Below, piece by piece: positions 31,669-40,987 of a stretch of 64,000 nucleotides of DNA. Below the pieces are notes generated by a model. That model was not told the DNA's origin. It did not search any database and worked only from the letters and a program-made list of their open reading frames with translations. Position 1 is the stretch's first letter, and the number at the start of each line of letters is the position of its first letter. Position numbers and translations under genes: made by a program. The stretch comes from Bacteroidales bacterium (lineage in GTDB: Bacteria; Bacteroidota; Bacteroidia; Bacteroidales; UBA932): assembly GCA_017437125.1 (NCBI GenBank), contig JAFSBV010000003.1:1-64000 (forward strand), read 5' to 3'.

Positions 31669-32187
31669 TTATTTGAAGTTCTTGTTTACGAATTTCTCGA
31701 TTGCTGTTGCGAGTTCATCTCCGAAATCCTTTATCACTCTTTCCGAGTTCTCTCGGTAGGCTTCTTCGAGATATGGCTTTGCCTTCAGACCCTTCACTGC
31801 TCTTGTGAAGACCATCTGCCCGTCATCTCCCTTGAATGCCAGAATACGACCTTCCTTTCTTGGAGTTCGAGGGTCTTTCGTACCTTCATGTATGAACTTT
31901 CCGTAATACTCGTTGATCGTTCCTTTCTTGCTGTACTTTTCGAACACATGCTTGAGAGCCACATCAACTTCGCTTTTAGGGGCACGTCTGTCCTTGAATC
32001 TCACTATGCGGAGCTGTTTCTTGAGCCTTCCGCTTCGGATCGGCACTTTGTTGCGTGCGGATGAGAGCATCGGTCTGAGTGAAGACCTCAGAGCGACCAG
32101 CAGCATTCTCTTCTGCATGTTGTTGGGTAGCTGATCAAGGATTGCCTTGGCTTCCCGATATCCGTCAACCTTGATCTTGAGCATCAC
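31669..32187 (-). CDS. HK97 gp10-like tail/neck protein
   Basis: A 172-aa protein with VDGYREAKAILDQLPNNMQK, LRSSLRPMLSSARNKVPIRSGRLKK, typical of HK97 gp10-like proteins, including the long positively charged helix and the VPIRSGRLKKQL loop. The start overlaps the preceding gene by 23 bases. A minor tail/neck component. Confidence 0.8.
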   Translation of the reverse strand: MMLKIKVDGYREAKAILDQLPNNMQKRMLLVALRSSLRPMLSSARNKVPIRSGRLKKQLRIVRFKDRRAPKSEVDVALKHVFEKYSKKGTINEYYGKFIHEGTKDPRTPRKEGRILAFKGDDGQMVFTRAVKGLKAKPYLEEAYRENSERVIKDFGDELATAIEKFVNKNFK

Positions 32188-32482
32188 TTTTCACTGCCTT
32201 GAGATGCAGCCTCCATCTTCTTCCTTCCTCATGAACAGATACAATCTTCATGAGGGTATCGTTGTCATCAATGACCATTCCGGCAGCAATGCCCTCCCGA
32301 TGGCGGATCGTGTAGACGATCTCGTTCTCATGCACGATGCGTGCTGCATAGAGGTTTTCTCGACCTCCGGCTTCCGTTTTCTGTGCATAGCATGTCGCCA
32401 CGTGCTGGAGTTCCTGTGTCCGGTCGTTATAGTCATCTCTGGACTCCTTGTATCTGAATATTTCAATGTATCTGTCAAACAT
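32165..32482 (-). CDS. Head closure / head-tail adaptor protein
   Basis: A 105-aa protein of the SPP1 gp16-like type: LQHVATCYAQKTEAGGREN, ARIVHENEIVYTIRHR, then VIDDNDTLMKIVSVHEEGRR and a basic strand end (WRLHLKAV). It sits between the connector and gp10, the usual place for the head closure protein, overlapping both neighbours. Confidence 0.75.
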   Translation of the reverse strand: MFDRYIEIFRYKESRDDYNDRTQELQHVATCYAQKTEAGGRENLYAARIVHENEIVYTIRHREGIAAGMVIDDNDTLMKIVSVHEEGRRWRLHLKAVKSDAQDQG

Positions 32483-32792
32483 CGGTTTCGGAATAAGGGT
32501 GTACCCTCCAAGGCAGGAGGAGTTTCTCGGCAGTCAAAGGCAATTGGCTCACGCTGCGACCCACAAGGGCATCGCTTTCGTTGTCAAAGAGAGTTCCCAA
32601 TATCAGCAGGACGGCAGCCTTTATCGCAGGCGGGAGCGTCTCCTCGGTGTATGATGCCACATCTCTGTTGGTGTAATCGGAAGCAATGCCCACTGCCATT
32701 TCAAGGTATTGGGCGATCATGCCGTCCAGAGAAGTGTCGTCACCCACACGCAGGTGCATTCTTGCCGTCTCAACTGATATTGGAAGCTCCAT
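32475..32792 (-). CDS. Head-tail connector (gp6-like)
   Basis: A 105-aa all-helical protein with PISVETARMHLRVGDDTSLDG, IAQYLEMAVGIASDYTNRDV and LPPAIKAAVLLILGTLF, the hallmark helices of the phage gp6-like connector family. It binds under the portal and starts the head-tail interface. Confidence 0.85.
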   Translation of the reverse strand: MELPISVETARMHLRVGDDTSLDGMIAQYLEMAVGIASDYTNRDVASYTEETLPPAIKAAVLLILGTLFDNESDALVGRSVSQLPLTAEKLLLPWRVHPYSETDV

Positions 32793-32797
32793 AATGA

Positions 32798-33985
32798 CTA
32801 TGCTGTAGCGTGAACAAGTTTCTTGATTGGATTAGTTCCGGCATCGAGGAGTGTACCGTCCACTCGTGCGAATCCGAAGAGACCGATTGAGAGGTACTCT
32901 GCAAGGAGTTCGTTGAGTCTGATGACCTTGAACGACTTGACCATGCGGATCTTGTACTTCTGAAGATCTCCGAAGAGGATGGATGTGTTTCCGGCTCCTA
33001 TGTCAGCCATGTCATCATTGATGATGTACGGCTTGCTGAAGATGGTCGAAGGCTGTCCGGAGATTGTGCCGTCCTGCCAAATGTACCGGTTGTTCTGATC
33101 CTTGAGCTTTGCCAGTTCGAAGAGAGTGTTGCGGTTGAACATGAACTTACCGCTACGTGCATATGCCGAGTCCACGCTCTTGATGAGGTCAAGGAGGTTG
33201 TCGAATGTGATGGCAGCAGCTCCAGCCGATACTCCGCTGTCTTTTGCTGCGGTAACGATACCTTTAGGCTGTCCGTTGCCAGATCCGGTCGTGAGGTGCT
33301 CATTGACACCACGTCCGAAGCTCTCGGCAAGGAGTCCGCTCAGAAGTGAGTCCAGATTGAATGCACTGTCCTGCAGGAGTTCCTGTGACACAGGGATGAT
33401 AGGGGTACGGTAGGTGTACGCCTTGAGTGTCACACTGCCGAATGAAGGAGCACGCTTGCTGCTCTGTTCGTATTCTGCCACGATTGTAGCTTTAGCAGTA
33501 GTGTCGTTGATTGTAGGGAGGATGAGGTCGCCTCCATTGGAAGTGGTGATGATATGGCCAGCCTCGAACATACCGCCATAGCTCTTGAGTGCTATTTCAA
33601 TGGAGTTGGCAAGAGTCTGCGGTATGATCACTCCTCCGGTGAGTCCGGTGATGGCAGCTCTTTCGAGGATTGTTCTGCTTTCCGGAGTCATGGATGTACC
33701 GTTGATGAGGTAGTCGGCAAAGGCATTGCGATATTCCGCAGCCCTCTGCTCATCGCTGGCGTTTCCACGATTCTCGGTCTGCTGCTCAGTCTGTCTCTGC
33801 TGGATCTGCAGGAATCGTTCCTCTGCCTCCACAGCACTGTCAGCATTGTTGTACTCGGTCATGAGGGTGTTCCACCTCTGCTGCTCTTCAGCTGTCATGG
33901 CACGACCGTCAGCAGCCTTTCGGAGCTCATCAATCTGACTGAAGATCGAGGCTCTTTTTTCTTTCAGTTGTTTGAGTTTACCCAT
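32798..33985 (-). CDS. HK97-fold major capsid protein
   Basis: 395 aa from the ATG at 33985 (the frame is open further upstream, but that stretch is the shadow of the protease gene). The N-terminal 100 residues are a coiled-coil delta/scaffold domain (LKQLKEKRASIFSQIDELRK ... QQRQTEQQTENRG). The HK97 core follows, with GVIIPQTLANSIEIALKSYG, then SQELLQDSAFNLDSLLSGLL and GSGNGQPKGIV. The scaffold part is normally removed by the adjacent prohead protease. It is the shell protein of the capsid. Confidence 0.9.
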   Translation of the reverse strand: MGKLKQLKEKRASIFSQIDELRKAADGRAMTAEEQQRWNTLMTEYNNADSAVEAEERFLQIQQRQTEQQTENRGNASDEQRAAEYRNAFADYLINGTSMTPESRTILERAAITGLTGGVIIPQTLANSIEIALKSYGGMFEAGHIITTSNGGDLILPTINDTTAKATIVAEYEQSSKRAPSFGSVTLKAYTYRTPIIPVSQELLQDSAFNLDSLLSGLLAESFGRGVNEHLTTGSGNGQPKGIVTAAKDSGVSAGAAAITFDNLLDLIKSVDSAYARSGKFMFNRNTLFELAKLKDQNNRYIWQDGTISGQPSTIFSKPYIINDDMADIGAGNTSILFGDLQKYKIRMVKSFKVIRLNELLAEYLSIGLFGFARVDGTLLDAGTNPIKKLVHATA

Positions 33986-33989
33986 AATA

Positions 33990-34617
33990 TTATCGGTTTT
34001 TAAGGTGTAATAGTTCGACTGTCCTTTTCCTGCTCTCGGATTCGACACATCCATCATCCGAGATGTTCTTGAAATGATCGGCTTTGCGTTCTTCCAGCTC
34101 ACGGATGCTGGCTTCGGTGTCCTTATATGCAGGATGTACCACAAGCGAGACATCATGCAACTTGGAGATATGAAGGATTGTGCGTTCATCGAATTCGAGC
34201 CCGTTTTCCTTGTCTGCATACCGCCACTCATCGGAGTCCACTCTGAACTTGAAGGAGCACTTGGAAATGTCGCCTCTGCGTACCAGCTCCAGCATATCGT
34301 TTCCTGCAGTGGTGTTCGGCACTTCGAATTCAAACCGCAATCCGATCTCGTCAATGGATAGCTTGAGAGTACCGCTGCTGGAGCGTGCGAGTATGTTGTC
34401 AATGCTATGGTTGAAGCACATGATCACATCGCTCATATCAGTGCCTTCGAATGCTCTGCTGTCGATCTTCTCCTTAAACCATCCCATGATGGGATCGCTC
34501 CAGCAGTTGAACTTGGCAGCATAGCCTGTAATGGTGCGTCCTTCCTGTGCTGCCCGAAGTTCACTCTGGCTGCATCGTATTTCCGGTGTGTCAGTCTTTT
34601 TCATTGTCGTCTTCATT
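33990..34617 (-). CDS. HK97-family prohead protease
   Basis: About 208 aa from the ATG at 34617 (an in-frame ATG at 34605 is the alternative; it overlaps the portal end by 27 bases). Features are the S78-type protease order ITGYAAKFNCWSD, FKEKIDSRAFEG, and HSIDNILARSSSGTLKL with the catalytic His, then RRGDISKCSFKFRV with the Ser. It cleaves the delta domain of the capsid protein and is directly followed by the capsid gene. Confidence 0.85.
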
Positions 34618-35898
34618 TGTGTCATTATTCTCAGCGACCGGAACGGGCTCTTGTACCGGTTGCAGTACAGCATTCTCAATGGTCTGCATGTTTGCCTGCA
34701 CGAAATATGTGTCGCCACCCTCGTAAGAGTTCATGTCTTCCAGAGTGCGGATCTCGTTGGCACTCATAGCACCGATGAGATTCATGTTCTTGTAGTATTC
34801 GCTTCGGGTCTTGGCATCTCCACGCAAGAGTCCGTTAAGACCGAAGAGGAAGTAATAATCCTCGAACTCATCCTCACGCAGTAGCTTGCGGTTGAATTCC
34901 TCTTCCAGACGCACCAGATAAGGCAGGAGGCAGTATTGGACGAACTCCATACCTTGATGTTCGATATTATTGTTCGTTGCTCTTTCGAGGTCTGCAATCA
35001 TATGCGGAGGTACTCCATAGATGGTTGCGATCTCTGTCTTCTGGAATTTTCGGGTTGCAATGAACTGTGCATCTTCCGGAGGGATCGAGATCCTTTCGTA
35101 GGTCATTCCTCCTTCCAGAAGCAGAGGTGTATGTGCGTTGTGAAGTCCGGTGCTCTGGGCGATGAGGTCATTCTTGAGTCGCTTGTATGCTTCCGGCTTG
35201 AGGGTTGACGGATATTTGAACACTCCCGACATGTTACCGCCTTGATTGAAGAACTTTTCTCCATATCTCTGTGCGGATACGGACAGAGACAGGTTGTCAC
35301 GATGAACTGCAATCGGGCTCTTTCCCTTGTAGCCGTCAGTGGATATTCCTTTGAGGTGGATTATGTCGTAGCATGGAATGAACAGTCCGGTCTTGTCCCT
35401 ATAGAATAGTTCGTCATCATAAGTGAGGATCGGCTCAATGTCGTATGGATGCAGGAGTTGCAGTCGTACAGGTCTGAAGAACTTGTCCCGATGGATGCGT
35501 GCATACCCGTTACCCCAGAGCGTGCAGCAGATCATCAAATGGTGCATCAATGCGAATCGTGTGAGATAGGAGTTAGGCTTCTGTAGCAACAGACTGCAAG
35601 GGTGTCCTTTGGCTTTCTCTCTTCCATTGCTGGTGCGTTTATACAGGTGGATCGGCAGAGTACCTACCGTCTCGGACAGAATCCTCACACATGCCCATAC
35701 TGCTGATATGGCGAGGGAGCCTTCCTCGGAGACATAGACAGCCTTGGTGTTATCAGAAACGGTGTCAGCGAGAAGCGTCTGGTTGACAGCGGACTCGAAC
35801 TCCGAAGATGTCATACGCTTCTCGCCACGACTGAAAGATGAAGCAAGGTTATGAATAGAAGAGATGAGGTTGAGAAGTCTTGACACCGTTATTTCCAT
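34591..35898 (-). CDS. HK97-type portal protein
   Basis: A 435-aa portal of the HK97 family, with SAVWACVRILSETVGTLPIHLY, LLLQKPNSYLTRFALMHHLM, DIIHLKGISTDGYKGKSPI and the C-terminal NIEHQGMEFVQYCLLPYLVR, all typical. It starts 37 bases after the second 33-bp operator repeat, so it probably opens the head transcription unit or receives extra transcription there. Confidence 0.9.
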   Translation of the reverse strand: MEITVSRLLNLISSIHNLASSFSRGEKRMTSSEFESAVNQTLLADTVSDNTKAVYVSEEGSLAISAVWACVRILSETVGTLPIHLYKRTSNGREKAKGHPCSLLLQKPNSYLTRFALMHHLMICCTLWGNGYARIHRDKFFRPVRLQLLHPYDIEPILTYDDELFYRDKTGLFIPCYDIIHLKGISTDGYKGKSPIAVHRDNLSLSVSAQRYGEKFFNQGGNMSGVFKYPSTLKPEAYKRLKNDLIAQSTGLHNAHTPLLLEGGMTYERISIPPEDAQFIATRKFQKTEIATIYGVPPHMIADLERATNNNIEHQGMEFVQYCLLPYLVRLEEEFNRKLLREDEFEDYYFLFGLNGLLRGDAKTRSEYYKNMNLIGAMSANEIRTLEDMNSYEGGDTYFVQANMQTIENAVLQPVQEPVPVAENNDTNEDDNEKD

Positions 35899-35935
35899 TT
35901 ATGGTTTATCGGTGGCAAACATACCCTTCGTGCAG

Positions 35936-35968
35936 GGATTCTTTTGTAAACCGAGTTTACAGTCTGGA
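35936..35968 (-). promoter_or_regulatory. Operator-like repeat upstream of the portal gene
   Basis: Second copy of the 24358-24390 site with the same GGATTC, TTGTAAAC and GTTTACAGTCTGGA blocks. It lies 37 bases before the portal start, nearly the same distance as the first copy from its gene. Confidence 0.65.
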
Positions 35969-36244
35969 TTTTCTGTTTCTCTTCAGAAGGACATTCCGGA
36001 ATGAATCGTAGTCGGAGTATCTCCGTCTGCCGAAGATGGTCTCATAGAAACTCTCCAGCGACTCGTATGCTATGTGTGCTGACGGATACAGGTCTTTCAT
36101 AGCATTGAAATATATGAGAAATCCATCCTCATAGAGCAGGTGACGTGCCTTCTCACTGAGTGGAATGATAGCAGATAGTTCTGCCTCTATCTCCTGTCGG
36201 AGCTTTATCTCAAGGCTGGTGCATTTTCGTAGTGGCATGATCAA
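35957..36244 (-). CDS. Small 95-aa protein between terminase and portal
   Basis: Helical protein with LEIKLRQEIEAELSAIIPLS and YESLESFYETIFGRRRYSDY, ending in a very basic tail. It overlaps the terminase stop by an ATGA. Small genes in this slot in HK97-like phages are structural accessories; no family is recognised. Confidence 0.6.
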   Translation of the reverse strand: MIMPLRKCTSLEIKLRQEIEAELSAIIPLSEKARHLLYEDGFLIYFNAMKDLYPSAHIAYESLESFYETIFGRRRYSDYDSFRNVLLKRNRKSRL

Positions 36245-37908
36245 AGTGAGAGCATTCCTCTCTGGTTGTAAGGGTTGTTGTCTTCTTCAGATTGAGCTGT
36301 CATCCATTCTCCGAGAGCCATGATGGAGGCTACAATTCCATCAATCTTCTGAACTGACTTTTCCTTGTCCGGCTTGATGTTTCCTGCAGGATCGGTCTTG
36401 ACCACAGTGGAGGACATCATCCATCGCAACACAGGGTTTCCGAAGTGTTCGAGTTTCTGCGTCAGCACGATCTTCTCGAACTCTTTGGTCGGTGCTCCCA
36501 TAGAGCCATATCCCTGCCCGAAAGGACTACATTCCATTCCTTCATTCTGCAGGTCAATGATGGTCTGGGATGCATTCCATCTGTCGTATGCCGTGGACTG
36601 AAAGTCGAACTCTTCGACGATCTGCAGAATGTCAGCCTTTACAAAGTCATAGTCAAGGACATTACCAGCAGTCACTTTCACATAGCCCTGCTGCACCCAT
36701 TTGTCGTAGTTGATGTTCTCCTTGCGTATCTTCTCCAGCATCTTCTCCTCCGGAATCCAAAAGAAGGGCAGCAGCTGGAATCGTTCATTCTCATGGAAGA
36801 GCAGCACAAAGGCTGTGATGTCAGACACATTGGACAGGTCAAGACCGCCCCAACATTGGCATCCACGCAGGGATTCTCGTTCAGTAGAGCCTATGCACTT
36901 CTGCCACATGTCGTCAAGAATCCATGTCTTCTCGGCATCCACCCAGAGGTTTACATTCTTGGTCATCACATTGCGGACAGCCTCCGGTCTGTTCTTGGCA
37001 TCATTGACCTGATCGGAGAGGTATTCCGGAAACACAGAGACTCCAAGATTGGGGTTGGACTTGATCCACATCTTCGGGTTGTCCCATTCCTCCTTGCTGT
37101 CAAGGGTGTAGATGATCCCGAAGAGGGAGTCGTCCTCATTGATGCCCTGCAGCACCTTGATGACATTGCTGCGATAGGCATAGCAGGCTCCGTTCTTATT
37201 GAATCCGGCAGTTGTAATTATAAACATGAGAGGCTGTCTTCTTGCACCGAATGCTGACTTGATGACATCGAACATTCCGGAGTCCTTGTGGGCATGGAAC
37301 TCATCAATGATACCGCACGATGGGTTGAGACCGTCATGTGTGCCGTAGTCAGATGACAGTGGTTTCATTGTGCCTCCCTTGAGTTCATATACGATGGAGT
37401 TGCGATAAGGAGAGAGGTAGTTCTTTAGATCTGTCTTTTTGACGATCTCCACAGCATCAGAGAAACATATCCTCGCTTGATCCTTGACGGTGGCTGCAGA
37501 ATAGACTTCCGGTCTTGCCTCACCATCCGCAAAGAGCATATAAAGCCCTATGCCTGCCGACAGTGCAGTCTTGCCATTCTTTCGGGCAATCTCAACATAG
37601 ACATAACGGAATCTGCGAGTGCCGTCAGCCTTCATCCATCCAAAGATGTTCCAGAGGATGAACTGTTGCCAAGGCTCCAACTTGAATCTTTGTCCAGCCC
37701 ATTTGCCCTTCGTATGTTTGAGTTTCTCTATGAATCCGATTGCTCGCTGGGCAGCCTTGCGGTCGAAATACCATCCCTTGTCCAAAGCGTTCTCCAGATC
37801 GTTATAGTACCTCTTGATGGCAAGGGTAACATATTCGCAGACCAGCACTTCTCCGTTGAAGACCTGCTGGGCGTATTGTTCCGCTGGGTGTAGTTTTGTC
37901 TTGCTCAT
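36241..37908 (-). CDS. terL: Terminase large subunit
   Basis: A 555-aa packaging motor of the Terminase_1 type. The ATPase half has the Walker A-like EIARKNGKTALSAGIGLY and Walker B GIIDEFHAHKDSG; the nuclease half has GGLDLSNVSDITAF with the metal-binding Asp and later acidic sites. The start overlaps terS by 4 bases. It cuts and pumps phage DNA into the prohead. Confidence 0.92.
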   Translation of the reverse strand: MSKTKLHPAEQYAQQVFNGEVLVCEYVTLAIKRYYNDLENALDKGWYFDRKAAQRAIGFIEKLKHTKGKWAGQRFKLEPWQQFILWNIFGWMKADGTRRFRYVYVEIARKNGKTALSAGIGLYMLFADGEARPEVYSAATVKDQARICFSDAVEIVKKTDLKNYLSPYRNSIVYELKGGTMKPLSSDYGTHDGLNPSCGIIDEFHAHKDSGMFDVIKSAFGARRQPLMFIITTAGFNKNGACYAYRSNVIKVLQGINEDDSLFGIIYTLDSKEEWDNPKMWIKSNPNLGVSVFPEYLSDQVNDAKNRPEAVRNVMTKNVNLWVDAEKTWILDDMWQKCIGSTERESLRGCQCWGGLDLSNVSDITAFVLLFHENERFQLLPFFWIPEEKMLEKIRKENINYDKWVQQGYVKVTAGNVLDYDFVKADILQIVEEFDFQSTAYDRWNASQTIIDLQNEGMECSPFGQGYGSMGAPTKEFEKIVLTQKLEHFGNPVLRWMMSSTVVKTDPAGNIKPDKEKSVQKIDGIVASIMALGEWMTAQSEEDNNPYNQRGMLSL

Positions 37909-38390
37909 TGCACATCCACATCTTCAAAGTCGGCAAAATCATCCTTCGGCTCGTTTCCGGAGAGCAGAGCAGCGACTCGGTTTCTGCTGGATGGAGTCAT
38001 TCCGAACTCCACAGCCAGTGCCTTGGCTGCCGACAGAGCACTCTCTGCAATCTTCCTCTTCGGGTTTACCTGTGTGATAAATCCTGTCTTGGTAGCCACC
38101 TTGACAGTGTATCCTTCCTTTTCCAGATCCTTCATCATGTCGTGATACAACGCCATCTCCCTGCAGTAAGCAATGACCAAATCTACACCAAGACGGTCGA
38201 GGATGTTGTTATAGATCAGTTCAGTCGCTACGATAGCAAAGATCTTCTTTGCCGTACCCTTGAGTCCGGACTTCGGAAGTGTGATCAGAGTCTGAGTAGG
38301 CAGAGTTGCGACCTTGTTTTCCATCCTGCAGGGCTGATCCGTCCCTCGCAGTGCCTTTATGTTGTCCGGCAGTTTCTTTCGTCCTTTCAT
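37905..38390 (-). CDS. terS: Terminase small subunit (P27-like)
   Basis: A 161-aa protein with the P27-family pattern: an opening basic RKKLPDNIKALRGTDQPCRM, a helical core (AIVATELIYNNILDRLGVDL) and an acidic C-terminal tail. It recognises the phage DNA end for packaging and is followed directly by terL. Confidence 0.85.
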   Translation of the reverse strand: MKGRKKLPDNIKALRGTDQPCRMENKVATLPTQTLITLPKSGLKGTAKKIFAIVATELIYNNILDRLGVDLVIAYCREMALYHDMMKDLEKEGYTVKVATKTGFITQVNPKRKIAESALSAAKALAVEFGMTPSSRNRVAALLSGNEPKDDFADFEDVDVQ

Positions 38391-38413
38391 TTTTGTAGTA
38401 TGTTATAATAAAA

Positions 38414-38443
38414 CAGCATCCAAGTGTTGGAACTCGGATGCTG
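38414..38443 (-). terminator. Terminator between the YhcG gene and terS
   Basis: CAGCATCC pairs with GGATGCTG; on the minus strand a T-rich tail follows. It separates the yhcG unit from the head genes, which then need their own promoter. Confidence 0.7.
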
Positions 38444-38466
38444 CTTTTGAAATATTGAGATTCTTA

Positions 38467-39471
38467 CTATTGCTCAATAACCTTTTGAACTTCGTGACGC
38501 AAGGAGGCCTCGTCTGGGAGATATAATTGATATTTGCTTACGAACAGTTGATTTGTGATTCCGGACAAAGCATACTTAATCAGAATCTCATCTTTGTAGG
38601 CTCCAAGGACGATACCAATAGGTGGATTATCTCCTTCAGTGTTTTCTTCTTCTGAAAAATAGTTAAGATATAAATTCATCTGTCCTATGTCGTTATGCTC
38701 TATTTCATTCCTCTTTAAGTCAATCAGCACAAAGCATTTCAGAATACGATGATAGAATACCAGATCAACAAAGAAATGGCGACCGCCAATTGTAATTTTA
38801 TATTGGCGTCCAATGAATGCAAAGCCTTTCCCTAATTCCAACAAAAAGGTCTGTAGATTTTTAATGATCTCGTTCTCTATATCTCCTTCCAGATATCTCT
38901 CCTTTTGCGGTAGATTGAGGAATTCCAAAACATATGGATCTTTTACGACATCTTCAGGTGTCTGTACTTCATGTCCCAGTTCCGCTAATGAGAGAATACC
39001 TGCCTTATCCTTGCTGAGGGCGAGGCGATGAAATAGCATACTGTCTCGCTGGCGCTTGAGTTCACGGACACTCCAGTTCTCTTTTTCACATTGTTTCGAA
39101 TAGAAACTGATTTCCAGAGGATCATTGCCTTTCAGAATCTCAACATAATGACTCCAACTCAAATTGCAGGACAGTGTCGTGCAATTTGGGAAAGATGTAT
39201 AGAACTTCCTCATATATTGAAGATTGCTTCGGTTGAATCCTTTCCCAAATCTTGCTGTGAGATCGCTTGAGAGCTTGTTTATGATGGATTCGCCATATTC
39301 AGCACGGTCTTTACCTTGCTGCTCAAATTCAACGATGTGGCGTCCGATCGTCCAATATGTCTGGACTAATGTAGTGTTGATGGCAGATGCAACACGGTTT
39401 CTTCCTTCGGATAAAATGCTTCCGATGTCAGCAACCAATTGTTCGTAATCAAGAGTCTTAATTTCATTCAT
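38467..39471 (-). CDS. YhcG-family PD-(D/E)XK nuclease (DUF1016)
   Basis: 334 aa. The N-terminal DUF1016 domain (YEQLVADIGSILSEGRNRVA, TYWTIGRHIVEFEQQG) is followed by the YhcG nuclease domain with the D-x-E-x-K-type strand HFFVDLVFYHRILKCFVLIDLK and QMNLYLNYF. The family is widespread in mobile elements and phages and acts on DNA, possibly in defence or recombination. It stands alone between the terminase and the second recombinase, framed by a terminator and its own promoter region, and looks like cargo inserted in the phage. Confidence 0.8.
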   Translation of the reverse strand: MNEIKTLDYEQLVADIGSILSEGRNRVASAINTTLVQTYWTIGRHIVEFEQQGKDRAEYGESIINKLSSDLTARFGKGFNRSNLQYMRKFYTSFPNCTTLSCNLSWSHYVEILKGNDPLEISFYSKQCEKENWSVRELKRQRDSMLFHRLALSKDKAGILSLAELGHEVQTPEDVVKDPYVLEFLNLPQKERYLEGDIENEIIKNLQTFLLELGKGFAFIGRQYKITIGGRHFFVDLVFYHRILKCFVLIDLKRNEIEHNDIGQMNLYLNYFSEEENTEGDNPPIGIVLGAYKDEILIKYALSGITNQLFVSKYQLYLPDEASLRHEVQKVIEQ

Positions 39472-39882
39472 GTGAATGCCGTTTTGACAAAGGTAATATA
39501 TTTTGCATTTTTAAGAAAATCAATATTTCAAAGAACGCCTCCGAGTTTGCTTTTATGGAATTCTCCAATTAATATCACTGCGTAATCTTCATTGGGCTTG
39601 CGTTCGGCAGAGTGAGCAAGCTCATTCTGCTTTCTCTAAATCGCTCAATTTTGCACGCACGTGCGAATGTTTTGGGCAGCGATTGAAGTCGCCAACCTCC
39701 GAAGGAAATCGACCCCCTTCCCCCTGCAGTTCATTCGTCCTTCCGCAGACCCTTTATCAAAGAGTTACGAGCATTTTCGGGCAGAATTTCTGCAGTTCAT
39801 ACGACCGAGCCAATTCTTTGACACTTTGCCACTTGTGGAAAATCAGAAGGAGCAATTAATTTTATGTTCATTTAACTGACTG
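39472..39882. other. 411-bp non-coding, palindrome-rich region beside the second recombinase
   Basis: No gene is seen. It contains a hairpin (GCAGAGTGAGC/GCTCATTCTGC, 39607-39630), the palindrome CGCACGTGCG (39656-39665) flanked by AATCGCT/AGCGATT, TCAAAGAGTTACGAGC (39759-39774, shared with the left prophage end at 13343), and the direct repeat CTGCAGTTCAT (39724 and 39791). TACCTTTG on the minus strand at 39495-39488 is the yhcG promoter box. It is a candidate recombination site or replication origin. Confidence 0.5.
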
Positions 39883-40827
39883 TCAGTCTGTTTCGGTTTT
39901 TGCTCTTTTCGATATAATTCGGGCAATCATGTCGCTCGGACTATTCTCCAGAAGTCGTCTCTGACGAGCCATGTCTATGTAGATCTTGGTGGTCGAAGGG
40001 TTGTTATGTCCCAGCATGTCCTGTATGGTTTCTATGCTGACTCCTTCTTCGACCATCAGCGATCCGCAGGTGTGTCGCAGTGAGTGAGCAGTGATCTTCG
40101 GATCATCAATGCCGATGTCTCGTAGCCTCCTCTTGATGATAGTGGAGATTGATCCTTTGTTTATTCTCTCGGCAGTTCCTCCACGCACATGGTTGATGAA
40201 TAGCGGAGAGTTCATCCCAAAGCCGTCAGTCCGGCAGGATATATAGTCTTCGAACGCTTCCATGACTTCCTCCGAGACAGCCACGATGTCATGCTTGTCA
40301 ATGCAGCCTTTGCGTTGGATATGCAGCACTGGCCGTCCTTCCACCATATCAAAGTCTCCGATGTTGGCTCTCTGAACTTCACATGTGCGTAGCCCGTTGG
40401 CAAGCATCAGCAGGATCATCAGTTTGTCACGCTTGCCGATGATGTTTGTCGTGTCAATGGCAGCGACCAGATCCACCGACTGCTCACGTGTGAGAGGGTG
40501 CTTGTAGTGTTCTCTCTGCCGGAAACTGCTCTTTATGCCGGAGCCGATGTCCTCATAATATCTCTGGCTGCTGCAGTATTTGTAGAACAGTTTGACAACG
40601 GTCACATAGCCGTTGACTGTGAAGATGCTCTTACCTTGCTCGGCAAGGTGCTGCTTGTACAGAACGATGTGAGTTCTGGTAGGACTTCTTGGATCGACTC
40701 CCTGTGATGAGAGCCAGCGATGCCAGATCTCGATCTTCCTCCGGTAGTCCGCCCTTGATGCAGGAAGGCAGTCCAGAGTAGAGATCCATTCGTTGACTAT
40801 TTCTGAAAGTTTTAATGTTGTTCTCAT
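39883..40827 (-). CDS. Second tyrosine recombinase (XerD-like)
   Basis: 314 aa from the ATG at 40827; a longer frame to 40911 exists but adds an atypical hydrophobic start. The complete catalytic set is present: NGLRTCEVQRANI (Arg I), AHSLRHTCGSLM (HxxR), MLGHNNPSTTKIYIDM (His and Tyr). It is smaller than the att-proximal integrase and lacks the long arm-binding domain. It sits inside the phage early region, far from both att sites. Its role may be resolution of multimers, integration of an ancestral element or DNA inversion; the palindromic region downstream is a candidate target. Confidence 0.8.
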   Translation of the reverse strand: MRTTLKLSEIVNEWISTLDCLPASRADYRRKIEIWHRWLSSQGVDPRSPTRTHIVLYKQHLAEQGKSIFTVNGYVTVVKLFYKYCSSQRYYEDIGSGIKSSFRQREHYKHPLTREQSVDLVAAIDTTNIIGKRDKLMILLMLANGLRTCEVQRANIGDFDMVEGRPVLHIQRKGCIDKHDIVAVSEEVMEAFEDYISCRTDGFGMNSPLFINHVRGGTAERINKGSISTIIKRRLRDIGIDDPKITAHSLRHTCGSLMVEEGVSIETIQDMLGHNNPSTTKIYIDMARQRRLLENSPSDMIARIISKRAKTETD

Positions 40828-40987
40828 GATGCTTGAAGTGGAGGTGAGGATAAAAAGAAGTGGCTGGGTAAAATGAATGTGGAATATGTGCTTGCAACCA
40901 TTAAGCTCCACAAAGGGTGATTAATAGTTCTTCCAGCCACTTCTCTCTTCATCCGTTTTTAATCCATAGTACCTCCTTTGCTGATTG

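Noticed and set aside
36445-37257. Long plus-strand reading frame (270 codons) inside the terminase gene
   Set aside because: It is the antisense of terL, whose motifs and coupling are clear.
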